A stretch of DNA of 64,000 nt from Incumbomyces delicatus (taxonomy: Eukaryota; Ascomycota; Eurotiomycetes; Chaetothyriales; Trichomeriaceae): the NCBI GenBank assembly GCA_017655985.1, contig JACJVS010000003.1, forward strand, positions 2,294,001-2,358,000, in the 5' to 3' direction. Made by a program: the position numbers and the translations under genes. The notes below the pieces were generated by a model. The model did not search any database. It had not been told where the DNA came from and saw nothing but the letters and a program-made list of their open reading frames with translations. Below, one piece after another: positions 20,669-32,403 of the stretch. Numbering within the stretch: the stretch's first letter is position 1; each line of letters opens with the position of its first letter.

Positions 20669-21298
20669 TCAGAAGCACTCGCCTGCAATCTTAGAAGATG
20701 ATGTAAACCGGTCTCTCTCCCTCCTTTTATCACTAGTACAACCTGTTTGTGTACCTGCTTTATTTCGATACGCTCGTCCTCCGGAAGACTTGATACACCC
20801 GTAATCTGGCTTGGTTATACGACCTGAGGCAGAACTGCTGCGTAATTGCATGGGGTGCCGTCTTTCTTTTTGAGATCGCAGTACCATACTAAAGCTGCTT
20901 TGATCTCTTGTGGGATGGCTTGGTTTGGACCGAGAGCGTCGATATAGACTCAAAGAGTGATCTTTCGATATCGATCTCGTCAAGTCTAAAGAAGGACTAA
21001 TTTCCGACGATCCGTACAACGCAGGAGTTGGAGGTGTGAAGGGCTCGTCTGATATCGAGGGGGTTGGCGATAAAGAAGTACAGCTTCTTACACATTCAGG
21101 CTGCCATTCTTGGAAGCCCTCAAGGTACAGATCGAAAATGTCGCGTCGCTTTGGCGCCAAACCTTCTCGCACTGCGGCTTCCAAGGCATCTTGGATTTGG
21201 GGAGCTGTGACAGCCGCGATGTTGCGACCCTGGAGTTTAAGAAGCTGTTTATCAAGCAAAGGTGACGGAGGTGGACACTCGCCAAAGTGAAATTTCAT
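20669..21298 (-). CDS. Hypothetical protein, 209 residues
   Basis: An intact frame from ATG 21298. The N-terminal ~75 residues look folded (an amphipathic stretch IAAVTAPQIQDALEAAVREG and a DIFDLYLEGFQEW segment), while the rest is Ser/Pro/Arg-rich and disordered (SLSPTPSISDEPFTPPTP). I recognise no family. It could be a small nuclear or signalling protein or a chance frame; the length and the composition of the N-terminus favour a gene. Confidence 0.5.
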   Translation of the reverse strand: MKFHFGECPPPSPLLDKQLLKLQGRNIAAVTAPQIQDALEAAVREGLAPKRRDIFDLYLEGFQEWQPECVRSCTSLSPTPSISDEPFTPPTPALYGSSEISPSLDLTRSISKDHSLSLYRRSRSKPSHPTRDQSSFSMVLRSQKERRHPMQLRSSSASGRITKPDYGCIKSSGGRAYRNKAGTQTGCTSDKRRERDRFTSSSKIAGECF

Positions 21299-21596
21299 GG
21301 GGAAGTTGATGAGTTACCATTTCTGCTCTGATCCTAAGGTTTGACTCTTACTTTAAGGCCGTTGGCGCATAACCAGAGTGGCCCGCCTTACCTTCCCCGC
21401 TATAGTTCGGGTCAGTCCGTGGCTTCCGCACTGATGCAGATGTCCACTTGTCCTATTTCAGGACTCCCTTGTTTCATGCATCGCTTAAGCATGGGCGTTC
21501 CTCTTTTGGCTGACGGCACTTAGGACTTGGAAGATTCGTATATATCAATGGAAGGTGTTCCCTGTTCGGGCAGCTTGCTCGACACTGGGAATTTCG

Positions 21597-22980
21597 ATGG
21601 CACAACTGTCAAGATCTTTCGACGATGACAACCCCAAGACCCCCGACACTATTTTTGCTCCAGACTTATGTTATCCTCGTCACCAAGTAAAGCACGACAC
21701 AGACTTTGCATGTCTAGTGCCTGACAACGACGATGCAAAAGAGGCTTTCGATGAAGTTGTGAATGAACTCAAGTCGGATCCGGAATGGAACCCTCATGCG
21801 CGACAGTTCATCTTTGTAGATAGGTAGAAGAGAGAGCTTGAGAAATAGTCAGGTAGTGAGACAGAGTCCGTACTAACAGAGGATCCTAGGGCACTATGGA
21901 CAGGACACTACTGTCTAAGCTTCGAATGCTTGCCAAATGATGTTGGTCGAGGATGGATCATTGGGGTGGACGACACGATCTTCCAAACCAGGGCATTGAT
22001 ATATAACTAACACTACGGAAAGTTCATTACAGAGTACATGGGAGGCATGCTCGCCTCTAACATACAGACTCGGGAGCCCTCATGTTGCATACCGACAAGC
22101 GAAGAGTCGTTGTCAATGCGGTTGAGAAACTTGAAGGCTCACGTCAGATGGCTTCGTCTGTGACCAGCTTGACCTTTGGCAGGTTATCTTATCTCCTAAA
22201 GTGGGTACTGGTAGACGAAGATGAATATCGTGAACGGCTTCGAAAGGTGCAAACACATTTTGGCATAAAGCCATCTGCAACACCAAGATCGCTGGAACTA
22301 ACGCCTTCTGAAACAAGCTACGAGTACAACGGGTTTTTCTCTCCAGGCTCCCTTTGCCAGCGGAACATATGGCACTGTTTACGCGGGAACAGAAAAGAAG
22401 ACAGGAAAAGCTGTCGTTGCCAAACGTTTGAAGCGAACTCGCCACAATTCGCGAGCGATCGGTCAGGAGATTAGTGTATATCGAAAACTGGGAACACATG
22501 TACGAGTATAAGGTTGTGTTTCTAAGGAGAGGATGTGCTAACACATTACAGTCTCGTATTTGCAGCTTGTTGCAGCATTTCTCGCCATCCGATGATGCGC
22601 TGCATCCCAGAACATCGTCAGTGGCCTTATTCTGCAGCCTCTGCTTCACCAAACGTTCTACGATCTCACAAATTCAGCGCGCCCAATCAAAGTTCGTCTG
22701 GAAGCCTTCCACCAGGTTCTGGAAGGCTTGGAACACTTGCGTGCACTGGGCATAAATGCACCGTGACATTTAGGCCGGATCGCGTTCGGGCTCGCCGTGG
22801 TCCCCCAATGTCCAAGTCATTCAATGAACTGCAAGAACTCGTTTGCAGGGCTCTCCCGTAGGGCCGGAATTCCTCAGCGATGATGTGACCCTCACGACTC
22901 CTCAATTCGAGAGACCGGACGATGGGTCCGATGGTCAAGATCGTGTCCACATTTGCCGGCCTGCTGACCAGGCCCTGGCG
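21597..22980 (+). pseudogene. Decayed FHA-like/protein kinase gene
   Basis: Pieces of one protein follow in order but in shifting frames. From ATG 21597 a first exon runs to a GTAGAAG donor near 21824; after an intron ending CCTAG near 21890 comes GHYCLSFECLPNDVGRGW, which resembles the N-terminal domain of a fungal FHA-kinase family. From 22082 a frame gives DEDEYRERLRKVQTHFG. At about 22350 the frame shifts into a glycine-rich loop (FASGTYGTVYAG) with VVAKRLKRTR. After a likely intron (ending ACATTACAG at 22550) come LQLVAAFLAIR, then in a new frame VRLEAFHQVLEGLEHLRALG, then after an extra base MHRDI followed by a stop where the catalytic-loop Lys should be. No activation loop is intact. 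This is a relic of a Ser/Thr kinase. Confidence 0.65.
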
Positions 22981-23324
22981 TCAACCGTTTTGAAACTTGC
23001 CGCTAGAAACTAGATAAGTGTCTTCCCAGTTAGGATCACCCCGAGAGGATCTGGTGCAACATGCGCCATTATCTATATAGCCCGGTAACTGCTGAAGCCT
23101 ATCACACAATCGGAGCGTCCTTCCTTGAGTGTGAATTTGTTGCTGGAGCCCTGGCTGCGACGTTAACGACCATAAATCATGAATGTGCGCTTTCCACCTG
23201 CCCACGGCCACATTGCCGTGTAAGCCCTCATCTGAAGGTAGTACTCGTTATATCGTGATGGTGAGAGCAGTTTAAAAGCCCCGCCAATGCGTAAGCACTG
23301 CGTTGTTTCCCGCTGCTCCTGCAC

Positions 23325-23612
23325 TTACAGCTCCTCTCCACTTCCTTCGTGATACACTTTGAAAATTTCGAACTCCACCTCAGCGACGTTACAGTCCGGT
23401 GCCTCTCGATGATTCATGTCCAGCGCGACCCATGACCAAGCTTCTCCAGTTCGGTCAGGGTCATGGTGAACGAAATGAGTGTTTTTCTCGGATTCTTCTT
23501 CAGCTCGTCCTGAATGTTGTAGAAATGCTCGCACAATATCCTGATCACACTTTGTGGTTTTGACAAGGAGTAAAACACGTTTCGGCGCAGTTAAGTTAAC
23601 TGACTGAGCCAT
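23325..23612 (-). CDS. Hypothetical small protein, 95 residues
   Basis: An intact frame from ATG 23612 (MAQSVNLTAPKRVLLLVKTT) to the end EEL. It is rich in acidic residues and His (HFVHHDPDRTGEAW) and shows a plausible beta-alpha start. I recognise no family. It stands alone between a pseudogene and AT-rich DNA, so it could be a surviving small gene or a chance frame. Confidence 0.4.
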   Translation of the reverse strand: MAQSVNLTAPKRVLLLVKTTKCDQDIVRAFLQHSGRAEEESEKNTHFVHHDPDRTGEAWSWVALDMNHREAPDCNVAEVEFEIFKVYHEGSGEEL

Positions 23613-25910
23613 TTAGGGTCGGAAAGGTGGAGAATGTTCTGCCTTGTGTTGTTCTTCTATGCAAAAGCTTATACGTAGTGAAGTGTACAGTGTACGCTAT
23701 ATTGCATGATTTGATGTTGTAACAAAGAGAGACTAAGGTAGCTGACAAAAGTACGAAGTAGCGAGCTCCCCTAACTAGTCAATCGGTGAGAACCTAGTCT
23801 ACCTACAGTAGGTACCTTACAATACCGTACCGGGCAAGATGTCGCCGACCTATCGCTGCTTAACAAATAAACGAAAGGGATTCCTCGCATTTACACTAAC
23901 ATGAATGAACATCATTAAGGAGCTGGATGATTTACGCAATTAGTCGCTCCTCGTGAGGGCCAGAGAACGAATTTTCTAGGTAATAAAAATGCAGAATGGA
24001 AGCACGCCGTTTAGCACGTTGGGGCGTGTCCCCGGCACACCCAATGAATTATTACCAAAACCGCCCGATTATTACCTAGGTACCCCATAACCGTATCGTA
24101 ATATATCCGTTTTGATAAAGGACGTTGCTGGCCCTCCTGCATAAGCGACTGTAATATTAATAATAATTGCGGAGGGTTATCTGATGTTAAGAGTACGATG
24201 TACGGAGTATTTGGGACATTGGAGAATAGCTTATATTTTCTATCTACGAAGTATTACTTAGAGGTGGAGGGACGGACCCCTATATCGCCTATAATAAAAT
24301 GCTCTTGGGCACCTATAGGCTCCGATAATGGACTGTTACCGAGACGGTCGCTACCACGACCGCTAGTGTTATAATCTGACACTAGGGCTGTCATGGAATT
24401 CAAACCCGCCCAGAGATACCGGATAAAAAGTTCAATTTACAATGAACTTTTGGGAAGATCGGCTTGACATGGGAGCACAGAGGACAACGTGGCCAGTATA
24501 GTGGGACAATTTCCGGTTGAAAAACGCATTAGCAGAATTCTCTACATACAAGAAAGGACTTCAACGGACTTGCCTTTCTCCTGAAGCAAGGCATACTTGA
24601 GACAATACTTGCGCAATTCTAAGAAGTAATAGAATGCGAGATTGAATCAGATTCTATTCCGTTGCTGCTCTAGGTGCTGTTGGGATTGCTCACGCTTCCG
24701 ATTGCCAGTGAACCACTGTACGCAGCCACATTGGGATGACTAGCCTTGACGGCTTACGAAACTCACGACCTCGTGGTTCTAAACCGCAGATGGCTTCCCT
24801 ACGAACAGGGAGACATTGCGATGGCCCTATTTTGGACATTACCAGCTGTTTTCCCGTCTAATTCGGTCCAACGGAACTAGGAGGGGTTATTTTCTGACAC
24901 ACTGGACACTTGCCCCTCAGGTTCGTATCTTGAACATCCAAGCATCTTGGCAATTCTCTCATGCCATTAGGAGGTGAGGCGACTGGTGAAGCCGTGCCAG
25001 AGCTGCAGGGCACTTGTTGTAGCCTGCCGATGCTCGATGACCACACCCAAGCGGCTGAGGGGCCCATTCGAGTACTTTGATCTCGCACATCTAACGTGTC
25101 GGTTGACCTGACTCTATGTGCAGTCAAATATTCTATTACCTTATTATGATGCTTTCCACTTGGGTATCGAAGGCATTGGGTGGTACCAGATCGAGCCCAC
25201 AATCTACACCAAGAAGTCTGCTTACTTGTTTGTTAACAAGATAAGACCTATCCGTACCTTAATGGCTCTCAAAACTTTGTGCATACACCGGCAGCGGGGC
25301 GTCCAGACATAAGGGGGCTCGCAGTCAGTTCTGTATGAAGCAGCAGATTAAGAAGCGCAAGCGTTAGCGCCCAAAGAGGAAGGCGTCTGCTCCCTTTTAG
25401 CTAATAATAATGACTGAAGAACTGTGCACGCACTTTCCCGATATGGGCTGACCAATACGAGCGTGCATGGGCTGTGTAGGTGTTGTGGAATTGCTGCAGT
25501 GAGAAGAGCAGCCGCGTGAAAGGAACGTGGGGAATTTATCGCTCTGGCTGGTCAACAATCGACATCTCGGCTACGAGAGTTGCAAGTGACAATGGACCAC
25601 TAACACGACTCTCAGACAGCACCGTCATTCAGCTAGTTTTCAACTGCCTTCACAACAGGCCTGCTATCTAAACCTGACCTCTCAGTTTGAACAAATTCTC
25701 AACAAGACGTGGCTTGAAGACAAGCATAGAGGATGTGTCCTCCAGAAACTCTCGGTTTACAGGTAAATCTTTGATTCACCAAAATTCCAGAAAATTCAAA
25801 AATTCAACCCGACCTATCCGTCATAGTCCTCACCCAGACGCAGTCGAGGCCCTGCATTGGCTTGTGGCAACAACCGAAACTTCCACATATATTCAAGATA
25901 GCTCCCGTGA
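23613..25910. other. AT-rich gene-poor region
   Basis: No credible gene is seen in over 2 kb. The left half is AT-rich with many TAATAATA runs and copies of the dispersed motif at 23750-23760 and 24192-24210. There are short inverted repeats: GAGGGCCAG / CTGGCCCTC near 23957 and 24130, and CTAGTGT / ACACTAG near 24362-24385. Frames at 24858-25202 and 25480-25671 lack ATG starts or family resemblance. The composition fits old, mutated repeat DNA. Confidence 0.5.
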
Positions 25911-25941
25911 TTACATGATCACAGATTCACATCAAACCGAA
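25911..25941. repeat. 31-bp direct repeat, left copy
   Basis: It is identical base for base to 27936-27966 (begins TTACATGATCACAG and ends ATCAAACCGAA). The two copies bracket about 2 kb carrying one gene and a minisatellite. Confidence 0.85.
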
Positions 25942-25980
25942 GTCCGGTCATGCTTGTGGTTTAGTCTGGCGAACTACTCC

Positions 25981-27190
25981 TTATTGACGTATGCTCATAA
26001 TCAGGGCCACGCCCGTCCAGACATTTCGCTGATCTCTCTTCCTGCTCAGCAAAGTTCTCTTCATCGTCAGAAGCCATCCTTTGTGGGGGGGCGTTTCTGA
26101 TCTTTTGCGCTTCTTCACCCCAGGGGGGATAGAATGCTTGAGGAGCGCGTTTTTCCATCGGATCTTGCCCTCTGCAGCACTGAGGTACTGACAAAGCTGC
26201 TGTGTTGGCGGGGGTATCTCCCGATCCCCGCCTTCAATCATATCCGTTGTAAGCTCTGCACAAGCAAAGTCAGACAGTCGAAGGCGTAGGCCTGGATGAC
26301 CTGTTGGATTTCCCTGATCATCACGAAAAGCCTGCGGGGAAGTGTTAGGAATAAACAGGTTGGGGTTAGTTGCTTTAGAACAGGACATACCTCGTCAGCG
26401 GTTTCTTGAAATACTCTTAACTCGTCTCCATCACCAGTACGGACCATATGAGTTCGCCAGACCGACAGGGTCGCTTTGCGTGACTCTTTCTTGCCGTATT
26501 CAATGTCCAGGCCAACAACCACTCGCACACTGGTATCCGAGTCCAGAAGACAATCTTCCGCCAGCCGAGCCAACTTGTCCCTCTTCTGCGAATACGCTAC
26601 TTCAATTATGACCCCAGGATATTGTGCATCATCGTGCCAGAAAGACGCGTCGGGCTCACGTTTCGAGTTTGTACCATGCGGGTCGTCAACTGGGAGAACT
26701 ATCTCCGTGGAACGGGCCGGGCGCACCTTCTGCGCGAAGAGGGCTGCCGCGTGTGAACCGCTGCGAATGGCTTCTAGCTGACTTTGAATTGCGCCCTGGA
26801 CACCAGCGATGAAGAGCTCATGAACGCCGGTTGGCATACGAACGGCAGTCGGTGATTTGTTCCGTCGTAGTCATGCCTGCCGAATTAGCTCCCACACACG
26901 AACGTTCTTGTGCCCACCTACCTTATCTTGCCATTGACATATCCGAATAGCGACTCGTTGCGCCCAAGCCTGCGTACTATCTCGTCATACTCCCCAGGTG
27001 CAAGCTGAAATTCTGTCCACGGCCGTCGCTTGCCGTGTTTTCCGGCTTGGATATCTTCGAAAAGTGCGATAACTAGGGGAGCTTGATTGAAGGCCTTCCC
27101 GTCGGTTGGTGGAGGCGTTAAAGGCGCGTCTACGAAACTCGAAGGCGGCGTGGTATGATGTCCGGTCAGAGGAGGCTGCGGCGAAGGCAT
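25981..27190 (-). pseudogene. PD-(D/E)XK-nuclease-like fungal protein with apparent frameshift
   Basis: Three exons are visible: 27190-26922, from about 26876 (acceptor GGCAG), to 26391, and 26331-25981 (stop). Exon 1 encodes MPSPQPPLTGHH... ending LFGYVNGKI. After the GTAGGT...GGCAG intron the frame reads RHDYDGTNHRLP and would then go wrong, while VRMPTGVHELFIAGV continues one frame over, so one base appears missing near 26840-26850. Exon 2 holds REPDASFWHD and, 12 residues on, VIIEVAYSQKR: the spacing D...ExxxSQK matches a PD-(D/E)XK nuclease core found in a widespread fungal family of unknown function. Exon 3 is C-terminal and basic. The frameshift may be true decay or a sequencing error. 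Function is not known. Confidence 0.62.
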
Positions 27191-27252
27191 GCCCGTATGT
27201 TGCACTCCATCGCAAAGGGGATCCCAAACAGTATCCCAAACACTATCCTAAA

Positions 27253-27348
27253 CAGTTGCGGGCAGAGACAGTTGCGGGCAGAGACAGTTGCGGGCAGAGA
27301 CAGTTGCGGGCAGAGACAGTTGCGGGCAGAGACAGTTGCGGGCAGAGC
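27253..27348. repeat. Minisatellite, six copies of a 16-bp unit
   Basis: Six head-to-tail copies of CAGTTGCGGGCAGAGA; only the last differs, by one base at its end. It lies about 60 bp upstream of the start of the nuclease-like gene. There are no spacers, so it is not a CRISPR array. Confidence 0.92.
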
Positions 27349-27935
27349 TGTCGTTAGGCGTTTAGTGTAGGCATTTGGGAGCTATGGCTAGAGAATGTGG
27401 CAGTGCAAAGCGCCACAACAGCCCACACAAGCCCACTTTAAAACTACAGTACATGCGGCCACGGGCCCTATTAGGTCTTAAATATTTTAGTTCTTTAGAT
27501 AGATTTGATAGATTTACTAGTTGTCGTGGTGTTGCCGTAGCCAACCCACAGTTGTGCTCCTGCCGTGGGCCATCCACAACGTGCGCATGTTTACGTTGTT
27601 TGCTGGACCCAGCGTGGCAGCCCACGGCCTCGCCATGTTTACGAGTCAAATGAGTCAAACTTTCACTTCACGTTTTTCCATTGTTCGCCAAGCGCCTTCA
27701 CAACTGCGGAGCAGCTAGACGCTTAGTATCTACGTCTAAACTAAGAAAGACGAAGGGCGTTACTACTAGATTTATTATAGGCGAGGTATACAACACTTTA
27801 GAAGGAATAGAGAAAGCTTAGTACGTAACATTGTATACGAGGGCTGTTGTCTGTCTGACTCTAAGCACGTTCCATCTGCGATAAACGTTGTAAATGACTC
27901 TGCGTCTGCGCCTTCCGCGTTATACGTGACTGTTT

Positions 27936-27966
27936 TTACATGATCACAGATTCACATCAAACCGAA
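27936..27966. repeat. 31-bp direct repeat, right copy
   Basis: It is identical to 25911-25941. The flanks just outside differ between the copies. Confidence 0.85.
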
Positions 27967-29051
27967 CACCATATTACTGGACTGGGCAAAGAGGAGCAGG
28001 CAAACATGATCAGCAGGCAAGCATCAGAGTGGCATCATATGCTCTTATCTAGAACTAGTAAGGTAATTACACTCGACTACCCGGGAGTAATTTAGGTCTG
28101 ACTAAGATGGTCTCTATCCTTACGATAATTTGATAACAAGGGTATTCATGGCTAATCTCGAGAACACGGATCAAGTCTTTGCAAGCCTCATATTCGATAA
28201 TTCTATTCAAAAGCCAATCTGTAGGCTCGAGAGCGAAGCTGATAAACTCAGAATCGCAAGTCTTTGAACCAATCACGATAATCCGTCATAGGGATGTTTA
28301 AAATGCACTCTCAAAGGTATCTTCAGTCCCTGACGAGGAGAATGCTGTCCGCGTGCTGCGAGGCAAGCTACAGCGAGAAGGTTTTACTTCATAAAAACCG
28401 TGTGGCTTCCCAACCATTCGGTCCTGCTGAACGACTTCGGTGCAACCGAGCCCTTAATCAAGCCAGAGCTGGGAATATACCAGAATCCTTCACGAGATTC
28501 AGACATACCGTGGCTCTTCGCCAGGCGAGTATAACCATGGGTGTGTCGAGTATAGCTACTGGTGTGTTATGGACCTCGTATCCATTTGGTCTTCGGAAGA
28601 TGGCCGTGGGCTTACACGAGACATTCTGGTCTCGAACACCGTTCTAAGAAGGCCGACTGAGAAGCAACTGTCATCAATAACTTGCCCCAAGATTTCATTA
28701 GAGTTTATTCATTCTGTCGGTCGTGCTCGATCTGTCAACAAACTCGTGCTAGTCCTCGGATGTTTCGCGAGCCCGAAAACTCAATTTAACTTCTGTTTTT
28801 GGAATAGTGTTGGCGGTTCTAAAACGTGGTGATAATAGTGGACCAAATGGACCATTCCGGGACCAATAAACCATCTGTACTTATCGGTTGGAAATCGGCC
28901 GGCCAATGTATATACAGAACGCACCGAATCTACCCTTACCACAACATTTTGACACTGAGATACCAAGTATAAAAAGTATATAAGAGAAGTTGTGGTCTCG
29001 ATCAATATGAGATAGACTTCTACCTTCATACCCTTCTCCTCACTAGTGGCA

Positions 29052-30996
29052 ATGGATCCTGCTGGAAAAGGACACTCTTGTACTGAGGCCGAAATGGACG
29101 AAGGTAAGCTTGATACCCTTCTGCCTTCATGAACCAAGTCTCGTTACCCGACAAAAACCCCTTCCCCCCCTCGACGATAGTCCGCAGATGCTAAACAAGC
29201 TCTTTTACAGTGGAAAATAACCAGGACGGTGTATTTAAACATGGCTCCGTTGCGTCACTTGCGCCTCTTGGACTTACTGAGGTAACCCCCAGAGATATTG
29301 GACCGCTTGATATCATCTGTATCGGCTGGAACATTTGTATCAGCTGGGCAGCACTAGCGGGAACAATGGCCCTAACCATCGCGTTGGGTGGATCTGTGAC
29401 TCTTATATATGGGGTCCTCATTTGCTTTGTCACAATGGGCTGCAGTGGATTGACCATGGCAGAATTGGCTTCCGTGTATCCAACTGCGGGCGGACAGTAT
29501 GTCTTCACGAGGCAACACCTACCATCTGTATGTATGGTTACTAACAGAAGACAGGTATCATTGGACCTCCATTCTTACTCCAGCTAAGCCTTCGCGCATT
29601 TTGGTGTGTTCTAAACCATTGATCCTCCCGAATCAACTTTTCTGATCAATCACAGAGCTATGCCTGTGGAATCACCAACGTCTATGCTTGGATTTCAGGC
29701 AGTTCTGGTGTGGTATTTCTTGTCACACAAGGCCTGCTTGCCATGGTGGTATTTTACCACCCCGATTATGTGCCGGAGAAGTGGCATTATTTCCTCATTT
29801 ATCAGGGGATCAACATACTTACGTGTCTCCACAACATCTTTACGCTGAAGAAAACACTTTGGATCAACGATGTAGCCTGTAAGTTGTCTTCGGTCTGTAT
29901 TTTGACTATGATCTCCGTTTCCCATCGTGCTTCTGACATCGAGCAACTAGTCATTACCACTTTGGTCGGGTTCTTCACCATTATTATCACATGTCTGGCC
30001 AGAGCTAGCCCTAAACAGCCCACCGAGCTCGTGTGGACCCACTTCGTCAATGAGAGCGGATGGCCTGATGGTATCAGCTTTTTGACAGGGTTAATCACTC
30101 CCAACTATATATTCGCAGGCCTCGATGGTGCAATTCATCTTTGTGAGGAGTGCAAGCACCCCGAGAGAGTCGTTCCGAGAGCCATAGTCACCACACTGTC
30201 GATAGGAGTCGTCACTGCTTTCACATTTGCCGTATCGATGACGTACTGCATCGCTGACTTCGAAGCTGTACTCACTACCCCAACTGGGTAAGCTAATGTC
30301 AGGGCTCTCTATGTATAAATTACTAACGTTTACAGTTATCCGATCTACGAGGTCTGGCGGCAGGCCACACGTTCAGGAACTGCAGCGACCGCATTCATGG
30401 CAATTTTGTTTCTCGCGGGCATAGTTGCTCTAATCAATATTCAACTGACAGCGTCGCGGCTGACATGGTCTTTCGCTAGAGACAACGCGCTCTTGGGATC
30501 CAAATTCCTCAGCAGAATTCATTCAAGCCTGGACGTGCCGGTCTGGGGCCTGGTAGCAAACCAAACGATCGTCTTTGTCATGGGCTGCATATATCTCGGC
30601 TCTACCACAGCATTCAATGCATTTATTGGTACTGGCCTGATTCTTCAGCAGGTGACATACGCAATTCCAGCCGCCTTACTGATGTACCGGAAAAGATCGC
30701 CCAACTTCTTACCAGCCACTAGACCATTCAAACTCCATCCAGTCCTTGGCTGGGGTGCCAACGCTATCACAGTCGCTTTTTCAATCACTGTCCTTATCTT
30801 CTACAACTTTCCCGTTGTACTCCCGGTCAGCGGATCAAACATGAGTAAGTTAGGTACGCTAGTACCTTTTACATTTGCTGATTGTTTCCCAGACTACACC
30901 TCGGCTGTCATTGGTGTGATGGCTATATTTGCTGCAATAAATTGGTTTATTTATGCGCGGAAATCATATCACGGACCAAGGTTGGCAGAGAGTTAG
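29052..30996 (+). CDS. APC-superfamily amino acid/GABA/amine permease
   Basis: Six exons: 29052-29103, 29211-29496, 29555-29603, 29656-30287, 30336-30844 and 30893-30996, all with GT...AG introns (48-107 nt) in consistent phase; 543 residues. Family segments run unbroken across joins, such as YPTAGGQY-HWTSILTP, SRIL-SYACGITNVYAWIS and PTG-YPIYEVW. The first ~50 residues are cytosolic and end in DIGPLDIICIGWNICISWAA at helix 1. Twelve hydrophobic segments are expected. The set of motifs matches the fungal amino acid/choline/GABA (ACT) family of plasma-membrane permeases such as Uga4. It is convergent with a Zn2Cys6 regulator and near an amine oxidase, which supports import of an amine or amino acid for catabolism; the substrate is inferred. 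Confidence 0.9.
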
Positions 30997-31026
30997 GCAT
31001 CGTCAGATATCCACGATGCAATATTT

Positions 31027-32403
31027 CTACATTACAAACGCTGTGGAGACTGTCGGCAGGAGCTGCGCCCACGAAACCTTGGGCTCGGTTTGCCATATGT
31101 TTTCCAGCATTGAAAGCCCAGCCTGGATGTTTTCAAATCCAGTTATGTCATATATTTCCATCAAGCGGCTGGCGAAGTAGGCACGATGCTCGTTGGTGTC
31201 GCTGGCAGCTGCTGCAATGAAATAGACCCATACCAGCGAGGTGCCACTAGCAGCGCATGGTTGAATCTCGGAAATGAGTTGCTTCAAATGTTCAAGTTTC
31301 GCCGTATTGCTGCCTATCCTCCACACAGCACGATCTCTGAACATTGCAAAACAGCATTTAGCTGCCTCTATGACAGCATGAACGGTGGATTGATCTGAGC
31401 TGCTCAACGCATTTTCGAGGGATTGATGCAGCAACGTGTCAAGGTCTGCCTCCGTGCTTGAGACTTGTATGCTATCAGGGTCATCGAGAAACGGCAGCGC
31501 TAGCAGTGCGAGCCTGGTTTCCTGTTAGCTACAATGCGCAAAAATCCTTGCCACTGAATAACACACTCACATATCCGTTTGTCTGTGCAGAAATTGCATC
31601 ATTTCCGGCCCTGCATTGTGAATACCATGCGCCTTCAACGAGCACATCATTCGCAAAAGGTACATGTAATGATTTCCTCCAAGAACTAACTCGCCCATAA
31701 GGAGGACCAACAACGTCATCCAAGTAGAAAGGGTGAACACTTCGTCAATGTGTTGTACCTTTGACGCTTCATTCAACTTCCGTATTACTTGCGCCCTACT
31801 CGCATCTGCCGCAGAACAAACGTCAGGCCTGTTGCGCCACAAATGACGCGCTGTTATGCTTGAGACTGCCTGCTGAACCAATTGATCGTTCAACGCAAGA
31901 GGGAGAATAAGGTTGCGATAGCTATTGTGTGGGCCATCTAGAATCAGCATCTCAGGAGCCATGTTTTCGGAGACTGCGTATTGTGTCAGTTTTATCTCGT
32001 TGAACGTTTGAATAGGCGGAGATCATGACCTACAGTGGCTAAACAACAGCCTCGTTTCGCTGTCGATGATCTCTAAGGACGGGTAAATACCGGGTTGTAG
32101 TTCCCGAGAAGGGGCTTGGTGCACGCTCTGAATTTTCTTCGTTTGATTTGCTTGACTTCCCACAGGGGCCCCATTGTTGGAAGAGAGCTTCCTACGGGAT
32201 TCCTCGGAAGGAGGTTCCGAAGGTACTGGGATAGCCCGGCCTTTCAATTTTCCACGTGAAGCAACTCCGTCATTGAATCGATAGCGTATGCCATTCCCAG
32301 AGCATTTCAGGCCTTTCTTGATGCATTTGAAGCACTGAGGCTCAGTCTCATCGCAGATTATTCGCCGCGTATTACACTGGTAGCATCCTCTGCGGACACC
32401 CAT
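31027..32403 (-). CDS. Zn2Cys6 transcription factor
   Basis: Three exons: 32403-32034, 31973-31571 and 31513-31027; 419 residues. The N-terminal zinc cluster reads C-YQ-C-NTRRII-C-DETEPQ-C-FK-C-IKKGLK-C at residues 7-34, the exact CX2CX6CX5CX2CX6C pattern. A basic, Ser/Pro linker follows (to about 115), then a fungal-specific regulatory domain of the PF11951 type starting near MLILDGPHNSYRNLILPLAL. The second intron's acceptor could be either of two close AG sites; the one used keeps the frame. The gene ends 30 bp from the permease stop and starts 888 bp from the divergent amine oxidase, so it is the likely local regulator of both. Targets are inferred. Confidence 0.87.

Larger units (their letters stand above)
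27191..29051. other. Gene-poor region with minisatellite and degenerate sequence
   Basis: It holds a 16-bp minisatellite, AT-rich DNA (27480-27900), the right copy of the 31-bp direct repeat, and on the minus strand (28060-28650) short stretches of plausible protein (YRDWFKDLRF, RSRAYRLAFE) broken by TGA and TAG codons. The last 150 bases are the promoter of the permease gene. No intact gene is supported. Confidence 0.45.

Noticed and set aside
24858..25202. 114-codon minus-strand frame with a C-x2-C
   Set aside because: It begins with GTG, not ATG, lies in AT-rich decayed DNA, and no zinc-binding pattern is complete.
25687..26100. 137-codon plus-strand frame
   Set aside because: It overlaps the last exon of the nuclease-like gene in antisense, and spans the 31-bp repeat.
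27253..27348. Possible CRISPR-like array
   Set aside because: The units are directly adjacent without spacers and the genome is fungal; it is a minisatellite.
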